Part shown: positions 1 through 6,125 of the stretch, piece by piece | Numbering within the stretch: the first letter of the stretch is position 1 | How the letters are laid out: each line of letters begins with the position of its first letter | Source of the DNA: Thalassiosira profunda | Lineage: Eukaryota; Bacillariophyta; Thalassiosirophyceae; Thalassiosirales; Thalassiosiraceae | Length of the DNA stretch: 18,789 nt | Direction: 5' to 3' | Assembly: GCA_036939355.1 (NCBI GenBank) | Contig: JALLAP010000921.1 | Span: forward strand, 1 to 18,789 | Notes under the pieces: model-generated | Seen by the model: only the letters and a program-made list of their open reading frames with translations | The model's database searches: none | Told to the model about the DNA's origin: nothing | Made by a program: the position numbers and the translations under genes

Positions 1-398
1 GCCGATCAGTTTTGAGGCGGACCGATGGCGTTTCATCGGTACGCAACTTCCCTTCTCCCGAGAGGATGCACATGATATGCACTCGCTTTTATTATGATGA
101 TGTTACGGGTATTAGTTTTGTCGGCGCCCCATTTCGATGCTCTTTTAAGCCTTGCTCGTTGCATCTCCCTCCAAACTCTCTCGTCGCTCGCCCATTTCGA
201 ATGGAGCGCAGCCCAACTGCATTCCGTGCCAACTCAAAAGCATTTCCCTTCCAGCATCTTTGGAGCGCAAGCCAACGGCTTCACGTTTTGCAAACTTCAA
301 CTCAAAGATAGATGTGGTTGAGTGATGTGGTGGCGTTGACAGCAGAGATCAGAGATAGACAGCAAGAGGACAGCCAAGGTTGTCCGGCTGTGATACTC

Positions 399-431
399 GA
401 AAGAGTGACGAAAGAGTGACGAAAGAGTGAG
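399..431. repeat. Three 11-bp tandem repeats
   Basis: The unit GAAAGAGTGAC occurs three times without spacing (399-409, 410-420, 421-431). The third copy differs only in its last base. It lies about 460 bp upstream of the start at 891. It is a simple short tandem array with no visible coding role and may vary in length between strains. Confidence 0.85.
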
Positions 432-836
432 GTGGAGCCCGGCCGGCCATCAGACCTTTTTGTGTGTCTCAACCGCTGGTGAAGATGTCACTCGGCAGTA
501 ATGCGGCAGTAAAAAAAGTCGGACGGGGGCTAGCCAATGTGGTGAATTCGAACTTGCCGCCAATGACCCCGTCTTCTGGGGGGTCTTTCCAAAAGAGAGA
601 GTCGGAAGCGACCGCTCAATTTGTCAACGCTCTGACGTGAAACAACGTCTCAGCGTAGGAACTGGTTGCATCTCTTTCCGCGACCAGACAGTGCATGCAC
701 CATCTGTCTTGTCTTCACCGCCAGTCCTGGCGTCACCTCGCCGCCGCCTCGCCTGCATTCAAAACAAACTGGCGATGAAACTGTGCGCTGGCATGAACGC
801 ACCCTCGCCTGAGGTCTCACATTGAATTTATTCATT

Positions 837-848
837 GTCGACGTCGAC
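837..848. promoter_or_regulatory. 12-bp palindrome upstream of start
   Basis: GTCGACGTCGAC is a perfect 12-bp palindrome with a central ACGT core, 42 bp before the ATG at 891. ACGT cores are bound by bZIP transcription factors in many eukaryotes, so this could be a regulatory site. Because the surrounding DNA is rich in CG and GTC, chance is also plausible. The regulatory role is inference. Confidence 0.2.
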
Positions 849-890
849 CAACCCGCCTGCAAGTTGCAAAAGTCGTCGCCATAATTCAAG

Positions 891-1616
891 ATGAGCCAAG
901 GCCAAGGAGTTGCAATGCTGTCCGCCAATCCCGCCGACGGCGGCGGCCTCCGGCGCAAGTCGGCCTACGACGCCTACAAGCTCCGCGCGGCCGACCGCTC
1001 CCAGGCGTGTTTCGGCTTCCCCGAAGCGGCGCCAAGCACCACCACGACGGGCGTCGACGGCGCCGTCGCCGACTTCCTTAACAAGTTTGCCGCCTCCTAC
1101 CGCCCCGCCCGCACCGGCCGGAGCGGCGGCCCCCAAGCAAGCCCCAAAGACCAAGCGCCCGAGCCTCGAGGCGACAACGCCTCGGACGGACCACGTCGCC
1201 GCGCCTCCACTGCCTCCACGCTGAGCGCCGACTCCCTCGCCTCTGCCGCGGCCCCGGCCGCGGCCCCTGCCGCGCGCAGCTATCAGCGACGGCACTCCTC
1301 CCCCGCCGAGCCCCCCCAGTCGGTCCTCCGCCAGAAGTCCCGCCCCCGCCACCGCTCCTCCGAGCTCAACGAGTCCGTCTCGGGCATCATGCGGCCCTCG
1401 AGATACTCCTCCGACTCTCTCGTTTTGGGAAGTACTTCGGGCTCGATGCTGCCCGGCCTCCAATCATCGTACACGAGGAGGGCGTCGTGGTCCTCCAGCG
1501 CGCCGAGCTTGGCAGTAAGCGACGTGTCGAGCCATTCCAACGAGAGCTGGGTGCCGCTGGGAGTGGAGTTCAGCGCGTGCATGGAGGTGTACCTGTTCGA
1601 GAAGACCGAGGGGTAA
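891..1616 (+). CDS. Ser/Pro/Ala-rich hypothetical protein with four RRxS sites
   Basis: Single-exon frame of 241 residues. The ATG at 891 is preceded by TTCAAG, an acceptable eukaryotic start context, and the stop is TAA. I do not recognise a catalytic domain. Most of the chain looks disordered (Ala, Pro, Ser, Thr, Arg). Four RRxS motifs, the consensus of PKA/AGC-type basophilic kinases, lie at about residues 21-24, 103-106, 133-136 and 196-199. A short segment at 59-70 (VADFLNKFAASY) may be helical. The C-terminus (about 219-238) is more ordered, with the hydrophobic motif GVEFSACMEVYLFEK. This architecture suggests a phospho-regulated adaptor or signalling protein, which is inference. It is convergent with the DUF1415 gene downstream. 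The antisense open frame at 828-1463 is a compositional shadow. Confidence 0.65.
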   Translation: MSQGQGVAMLSANPADGGGLRRKSAYDAYKLRAADRSQACFGFPEAAPSTTTTGVDGAVADFLNKFAASYRPARTGRSGGPQASPKDQAPEPRGDNASDGPRRRASTASTLSADSLASAAAPAAAPAARSYQRRHSSPAEPPQSVLRQKSRPRHRSSELNESVSGIMRPSRYSSDSLVLGSTSGSMLPGLQSSYTRRASWSSSAPSLAVSDVSSHSNESWVPLGVEFSACMEVYLFEKTEG

Positions 1617-1641
1617 CGCAGCTTTGTACAGCATTCATCGA

Positions 1642-1655
1642 TAAAGTTAACTTTA
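1642..1655. other. 14-bp perfect palindrome in the 3' flank
   Basis: TAAAGTTAACTTTA reads identically on both strands and lies 25 bp after the TAA stop of the gene ending at 1616. It is AT-rich in an otherwise GC-rich region. It may sit in the 3' UTR or near the polyadenylation region; no role can be assigned from sequence. Confidence 0.3.
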
Positions 1656-1806
1656 AACTTTGCTAGACATACACCTGATAAACAATAGTGACTACTGTTC
1701 GGGACCGCGAAGCTGACTGCACGCCATTCGACGGCGACGGCGAGGCAGGTTGCAGCAGCTTTCCAAGTTTGCCGTGGACTCCTTTCGCCAAAGCCAACTA
1801 GCCAGG

Positions 1807-1904
1807 CGAATGAATCCGGTTTGAGAATGAATCCGGTTTGGGCTTGCTTCGCGCGTTGTGCATGAAAGCAAGGCGAAAGAACCGGCTCAAACCGGATTCA
1901 TTCG
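1807..1904. repeat. Nested inverted repeat (hairpin or MITE-like)
   Basis: The 19-bp arm CGAATGAATCCGGTTTGAG at 1807-1825 is perfectly inverted at 1886-1904. The left arm is partly duplicated: GAATGAATCCGGTTTG is at 1808-1823 and again at 1825-1840. Inside the loop a second inverted pair, CTTGCTT (1843-1849) and AAGCAAG (1866-1872), gives a nested stem. Similarity appears to continue weakly outside the arms (GCCAG at 1801-1805 and TGGCC at 1911-1915). It lies between two convergent genes. It could be a small non-autonomous transposable element, a hairpin RNA or a cruciform-forming repeat. Confidence 0.7.
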
Positions 1905-2148
1905 TCTCACTGGCCAAGCTGGATGAAACGAGCTATCGTATGAGCCCAGCGCCATGAAACTACCACGCATATCTCAGCTTGTGACTCTCCGGCGTCGTCT
2001 CTCTGGGTGCCACACGCACCTGCTTGGGCGCAGTACCTAGGTGCAATACATGTCCAAGCAAACCCGCGATTGTTGCATTCTCTCTGCCATCTCCGGCTCC
2101 AGGAAATGCCGGCTTCTGTCTTGTCAAGGGATGAAAGCGACTCCCATC

Positions 2149-2967
2149 CTATCCGCCCAACCGCCGTTCCAGGCCCTTCCACCCCAACCCGGCCATCCTC
2201 CGGGCGTTCGCCCTCTTGACGCGCGACACGTCGCACAGCCGCAGCGACGCCAGGTCCCCGTTGGCGATGATGTGGATGGTGGGGTGCGGAGATCGATGCA
2301 TGGCGTTGTCCGGCAGTGGTTCGCCAGCCCCCTCCCCGACGATCCAATCGGCGGGCACGAATTGCTCCTGGCGGGTTTGGCCTGGCGGCGTCTCGTGAAA
2401 TTGCACCTTGACCTTCCTCAAGCCGAAGGCCGCGTTGTTCGTTTCGAGGACGGTGGCCGCGGCGGGTTGCTCGCTCTTTTGCCCCATCCTGCCAAAGTGG
2501 GAATGCACCGCGCTTCCCTCGCCGATGTTCTCGGGGAGGCCGCGCCATCGCAGAAAGTTTGGGTGGAAGGCGACCAGCGTGACCCTCTCCAGCAGCTGTT
2601 TGTTCAGATGTGCCCTCGCCCCGCTTCGCACGAACTCGTCGAACGTGGCAAAGTTCTCGAACGCCTCGACTTTGGGACAGACCACGAGCGTCGTGCTCAG
2701 GGGAGGCACATCACGATGTGTCAGCGCCTCGATCTCGCCCTCGAGGAATCGGGCCGCATCCATGGGCGTATCGCACTGGCACGCGATTATGCGGAGCAAT
2801 CCCCGGCCGTGCGATTGGACCGCCCAGGGGCAGAGGCCGAGTCCTATCGGGACCTTCTTGGCCCAGTCCCTCGTGGCGGCGACGGCGGGGCATTCGGATT
2901 CCGAGCCAGAAGCATCTTCGGTGTGTTGCAAATCAGGCATGGCGCCTGCGGAGGCGGCGCTGCTCAT
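2149..2967 (-). CDS. DUF1415 family protein
   Basis: A single exon of 272 residues. I recognise the DUF1415 family, widespread in bacteria and algae and of unknown biochemical function. Signature segments in order: TRDW...IGLGLCPWA at about 32-49, TTLVVCPKVEAFENF at 92-106, VAFHPNFLRW at 132-141, and HRSPHPTIHII at 224-234. The conserved Cys, His and Arg residues suggest a metal or ligand site, but this is unproven. The first 30 residues (Ser, Ala, acidic) could be a leader. The open frame extends upstream to 3327, but that extension is Arg/Gly-rich and antisense-like, so the ATG at 2967, followed by MSSAASAG, is the better start. Between FHPNF and HRSPHP there are about 90 residues, against roughly 20 in bacterial members as I remember them, so the protein carries an insertion of about 70 residues. 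The next gene upstream on this strand ends 101 bp away. Confidence 0.85.
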   Translation of the reverse strand: MSSAASAGAMPDLQHTEDASGSESECPAVAATRDWAKKVPIGLGLCPWAVQSHGRGLLRIIACQCDTPMDAARFLEGEIEALTHRDVPPLSTTLVVCPKVEAFENFATFDEFVRSGARAHLNKQLLERVTLVAFHPNFLRWRGLPENIGEGSAVHSHFGRMGQKSEQPAAATVLETNNAAFGLRKVKVQFHETPPGQTRQEQFVPADWIVGEGAGEPLPDNAMHRSPHPTIHIIANGDLASLRLCDVSRVKRANARRMAGLGWKGLERRLGG

Positions 2968-3068
2968 GATACCTGCAGGGCCACTTGTCCGCCAGTGCCT
3001 TGTATGTCGAATCAGCCACTCCCGACCTAGGGGCTTGGTGCATGCACTTTGACCTCCAGCTCCCAGCC

Positions 3069-3542
3069 TCAACGGCAACTTTGGCACAGTGCAACAAAAA
3101 GGTAGAGGAGCGTGCACGCCATCCCCGCAATGCAAATCGAGTAGGTTATGATCACGCTTGGACCCGCCCGTCCCTGCAGCACGTCTCCCAGAAAGTAGGA
3201 CAGGACGGACGCCAGAGCCAAGACCAGCAGCACCGCGTAGCAAACGGCGAGGCACTTCCACCTCCGCTTCTCCCTGGCGTCGTCTCCGCCCGAGACGGCG
3301 ATCGCATGAAAACTCGTCCGGAACCACAGGGCGAAGAGGAGGAGCGGGACGAAGATCGCCGCGAGGAGGGGCGACACGCCGACGGCGAATGAGAGGGCGA
3401 AGGCGAGGGCGTTGAGGAGGCAGCTGGCGTAGAGGCCGAGGAGCGGGCCGCAGGCGTTATCGTTCGCGGATGCGCTGCCGGCGGGGGCAGCGGAGGCGTC
3501 GATGCCCGCGGGAGGAGGGCTCTCGATGTCGGCGCTGCTCAT
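3069..3542 (-). CDS. Four-helix hypothetical membrane protein
   Basis: A single-exon frame of 157 residues. The N-terminal 30 residues are Ser/Ala/Pro-rich and soluble. Four hydrophobic segments follow at about 33-52, 55-74, 97-118 and 129-152, with a charged loop (GGDDAREKRRWK, about 85-96) between the second and third. Topology is probably both ends cytosolic with the basic loop cytosolic. Cysteines sit in or near the helices (31, 41, 97, 101, 137, 143, 153, 156). I do not recognise the family; the layout resembles many small four-span proteins without specific residues to decide. It lies in tandem upstream of the DUF1415 gene and head-to-head with the small gene at 4039. Confidence 0.65.
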   Translation of the reverse strand: MSSADIESPPPAGIDASAAPAGSASANDNACGPLLGLYASCLLNALAFALSFAVGVSPLLAAIFVPLLLFALWFRTSFHAIAVSGGDDAREKRRWKCLAVCYAVLLVLALASVLSYFLGDVLQGRAGPSVIITYSICIAGMACTLLYLFVALCQSCR

Positions 3543-4038
3543 TTACTTGGTGCAGAGGAGTGCAGAGGAGTTGAGGGCAGAGGTCTTTGGCAGCTTTGTG
3601 GCTTTGGGCGGGGGTATCCTAAATTGCGTCCAAAGAGAGCTTTGGCTTTCATCCGAACATCGGCTTGGAATTAACTTAAGATACCCCTGTATGAGTAACA
3701 CACTAAAGAAGTGTGTGCGACGATACTGCCAAGACAAACTGAGTCATAGCTGTCGCACAGGGCTTTCGGCTTTCGGCGCGCGTTTGATTGGCTCTCTTGG
3801 CTCCCAACCCAACGCAACGCACACCCAACGCCAACCGATCTCTGCATGCAAACAAACTTGAGCCCTGTCAGTCCAACGGCTAACGGCTGCTCTGTCGGCA
3901 GCATTGCAAGAGGAGGGACCAAAGAGAGCAACCAAGGCGGGAGTGCCGGTGTTATTATCTTGTTTCGGTGAAGATCCCCAATCAACAACTCCCTGCGCCC
4001 ACCAGCGACAGAACGCCACCATCACAACAACACACAAA
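3543..4038. promoter_or_regulatory. Divergent intergenic region
   Basis: This 496-bp stretch separates the head-to-head starts at 3542 (-) and 4039 (+) and should hold both promoters. An inverted pair GGGGTATC (3611-3618) and GATACCCC (3680-3687) has flanks that also partly pair (CCTAAATT against AACTTAA). No TATA box or known motif stands out, and there is no convincing coding frame. The sequence just before 4039 is A/C-rich, typical of a leader. Confidence 0.4.
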
Positions 4039-4266
4039 ATGGCCGACGCGCTCAAGAACGTCATCTCGGCCCCCGTCGACCTCACCAAGGGCCTCGTCGA
4101 GGGCACGGTCAACGCGGCCACGGGCGCCGCCGACAAGACGATGGAGCTGGGCAAGGCGGGCTTGGATACGACTGTGGGCATCACGAAGGACACCACCGAT
4201 GCGGTCACGAGTCCGATGGGCAAATTCTTGGATCAGGTCACGAGTTGCTTTGGTTTCATCAAATAG
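4039..4266 (+). CDS. 75-residue amphipathic protein of 11-residue repeats
   Basis: The ATG at 4039 sits in a near-ideal context (CACAAAATGG); the stop is TAG. The open frame reaches back to 3904, but the upstream part is leader-like. The protein is almost wholly predicted amphipathic helix. From residue 4 to 58 it divides into five consecutive 11-residue units (starting at 4, 15, 26, 37 and 48), most with a hydrophobic first residue followed by T/G-K and with Thr/Val near the end. Such 11-mer periodicity is known in LEA group 3 proteins, synucleins, apolipoproteins and perilipins, which fold on membrane or lipid-droplet surfaces. A C-terminal CFGFIK segment adds a hydrophobic end. The likely role, membrane or lipid-droplet binding or stress protection, is inference. 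No signal peptide or membrane span is visible. Confidence 0.7.
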   Translation: MADALKNVISAPVDLTKGLVEGTVNAATGAADKTMELGKAGLDTTVGITKDTTDAVTSPMGKFLDQVTSCFGFIK

Positions 4267-4601
4267 GTTCCATGATGAGAGAGGATGATATGCTAGAGGC
4301 CGGGCATCGTATGAGTAGCGTATCTAGTAGGTGTGCACGAGGAGAGAGGATATTGCGACGTGAAATTTGGATTGCAACATACGAGAGCGAGCATCGTGGC
4401 GAGGGCATGCGCAATCATTCATACGTTAGAGGCTGCACTTCTTGTTTGCCGACGCGATGCATCCTTGCCAATGGCTTTGCTTTTTGCGCAACTCGCATCC
4501 CATCGTGTACAGCTGTCCGTGCCACTCCTTCTGCGTTAGTTTAGAGAGAGCACTTCAACGAAAGGCAGCAACCAAGCACGGTTGCAGTTGAGAGAATGAT
4601 C
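4267..4601. other. Convergent intergenic region
   Basis: 335 bp between two convergent 3' ends. Short open frames exist (4245-4544, 4333-4539) but have no domain-like features and unremarkable composition. No strong repeat, tRNA or hairpin is seen. It presumably contains both 3' UTRs and polyadenylation sites. Confidence 0.5.
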
Positions 4602-5606
4602 TCAGACGAAGGTGGCCCGCGCCAGCCCGTCGTTCCGTCGCAGCCCCGCTGCGCCGTCCTCCGCCACCTGCTTCTTGTTGCCCCCGAAGCCCAGCCCCCG
4701 GAACCGATCCGCCAACGTTAGCGCGGCCTTGCCGCCCTCTGCGTCCGCGGCCTTTGGTTCCGCTTCCCTGCTCCTTCCGTCCCTCGCCGATGACGGCTTG
4801 CTCCTCGACGCCGACGACGTTCGCTCCCCTTTGCTGCTGCCTCCCCTTCGCCTCTCGCCGCCCTTCCGCGATCGCCTCTTCTTCTCCTTCTTCCTCGGCG
4901 GAGGCTTCTTCAGCTTGTGCGTGACCCTGTCGGGATGCTCGGCCTCGAACTTTTTACGGGCCGCCTCCCGATTCGCCTTGAGCAATTCACCGATACTTTT
5001 CAGAGTGCCCTCAGACGCGTCGTTCCCCTGCAATTTCAGCGTTTGCAGCGTCGCATTCTCCGCCAGCGCGTCGGCCAGCATCTTGGCGCCCCCGTCGCCA
5101 ATGTTATTTTCTTCCAATCCGACGTCCGTCAATACGCGATTGGTCCGGAGCAGCGCGGCGATCGAGGCGGCGCCCTTGGCCCCGATGCGGTTGCCCCCCA
5201 GGTACAGTTCGGCGACGGAGCGGTTCCCCTCCAATATGGAGGCGAGGTAGCCCACGCTGCCCGCGCCGCCGTGGGGACCGTCGGTCTCGTCGCTGATGAG
5301 GTTGTGCGTCAGCCAGACCTCGGTGATGTGTGCGTTGCCCTTCAACGCGTCGGATATTTGCAACAATTGCTTGTTGGTGATCTTCTTGTGCGAGAGGTGC
5401 AGCGCGGTCAGGTCGGGATCGTTCGCCGCCGCCCGGCGGAGGAGCGGCCGGAGCTCGTTGCGGCCGAAGAGCATGGCGGCGGACTGTTGAAATCGTAGGT
5501 GCAGGTTCGAGAGTTGTCGAAAAGTCCTGCACACGCTCGCGCGGGGCGCTGGCAGGTGACAGAGAGTGGCAGATGCAAAATCGCGGCTGCTAGATAGCGT
5601 TAGCAA
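4602..5606 (-). CDS. Leucine-rich-repeat protein (RNase-inhibitor type) with basic tail
   Basis: An open frame of 334 residues from the ATG at 5606. A second ATG at 5474 (residue 45, MLFGRNELRPLL) would give 290 residues and begins right at the repeat domain. Residues about 65-210 hold five repeats of the RI/NOD type, about 28 residues each, with LxxLxLxxNxI cores (for example LTALHLSHKKI, ELYLGGNRIG, TLKLQGND). One repeat carries an acidic/Gly insertion (DETDGPHGG). The remainder (about 220-334) is Lys/Arg/Ser-rich and disordered, with clusters such as KKPPPRKKEKKRRSRK that look like nuclear or nucleic-acid-binding signals. Such proteins act as protein-binding scaffolds; the partner is unknown. 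The first 44 residues are Ser/Leu/Arg-rich with one acid and could be a mitochondrial presequence or simply 5' UTR. Confidence 0.8.
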   Translation of the reverse strand: MLTLSSSRDFASATLCHLPAPRASVCRTFRQLSNLHLRFQQSAAMLFGRNELRPLLRRAAANDPDLTALHLSHKKITNKQLLQISDALKGNAHITEVWLTHNLISDETDGPHGGAGSVGYLASILEGNRSVAELYLGGNRIGAKGAASIAALLRTNRVLTDVGLEENNIGDGGAKMLADALAENATLQTLKLQGNDASEGTLKSIGELLKANREAARKKFEAEHPDRVTHKLKKPPPRKKEKKRRSRKGGERRRGGSSKGERTSSASRSKPSSARDGRSREAEPKAADAEGGKAALTLADRFRGLGFGGNKKQVAEDGAAGLRRNDGLARATFV

Positions 5607-6125
5607 CTAGAGATTTGTCGCCTGCCCGCTGGAGCGCCGCGTTAAGATCCAGGGCGCCGTCGACTCGACCTCTGGGTAGATCATAACCGACCAGTATGTA
5701 GAGCCGTCGGCCGTCGTTGATGCCGCGCTCCCATCCTGCCTCACTCCTTTCACTTCACCGAGGGGTGTCAGCTCCCAAAACAGAGCAGCCCCGGGAAGCT
5801 GCGCCCCCAGTCAATTGAATACCGGTGAGAAGGAATAGAGCAGCCCCTTTGCAAAACTAAAGATTGCAAACGAATGAGGTTGCGCCGAGCACAACCAGGG
5901 CCAAGCGGCCGAGCAGCGAGGCAGTTCCAGCCGGCGACAGAGCGAGGAGGCGGAGTCTCTATCGTGGCGTGATTAGATTGATCGTTCGAGCGACAAAGCA
6001 GCGGCGGCAGCAACCATTGGGCCTTTGCTCAGTTTTGCTGCAACCTTCCGCACCGTCGTTGTCGATCATTATCAGCCTCCGAGCGCCCCAGCCTCTTCAA
6101 TACCATCGCCAACAGCCAGTCATCC
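5607..6125. promoter_or_regulatory. Divergent intergenic region
   Basis: 519 bp between head-to-head starts at 5606 (-) and 6126 (+). It should hold two promoters. A direct repeat AGAGCAGCCCC occurs at 5782-5792 and 5837-5847. Open frames at 5864-6706 and 6025-6603 run into the next gene in other frames and are Arg/Pro-rich shadows. No TATA-like motif is convincing. Confidence 0.4.

Larger units (their letters stand above)
1..890. other. Intergenic, no gene recognised
   Basis: No reading frame here has a recognisable domain or protein-like composition. The longest open frame (12-311, +) has the mixed, Cys/Phe/Ser/His-rich look of translated non-coding DNA. The stretch is less G+C-rich than the genes that follow. 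It contains a short 11-bp tandem repeat (399-431), loosely similar segments around 126-150 and 190-290 (two diverged GGAGCGCA...CCAAC copies), and the presumed promoter and 5' UTR of the gene starting at 891. The 3' end of a gene beginning outside the window cannot be excluded, but I see no evidence for one. Confidence 0.55.

Noticed and set aside
12..311. 99-residue frame near the left edge
   Set aside because: Composition of translated non-coding DNA, no motif, no clear start context.
399..431. CRISPR-like array
   Set aside because: Only three 11-bp units with no spacers, in a eukaryotic context; a simple tandem repeat.
530..570. tRNA T-loop-like sequence (GTTCGAATTC on the minus strand)
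   Set aside because: The flanks do not pair into a T stem and no acceptor or anticodon arm can be drawn.
828..1463. 211-residue antisense frame over the first gene
   Set aside because: Gly/Arg repeats mirror the Pro/Ala codons of the sense gene.
2041..3030. 329-residue plus-strand frame over the DUF1415 gene
   Set aside because: The minus strand has clear DUF1415 motifs; the plus frame has none.
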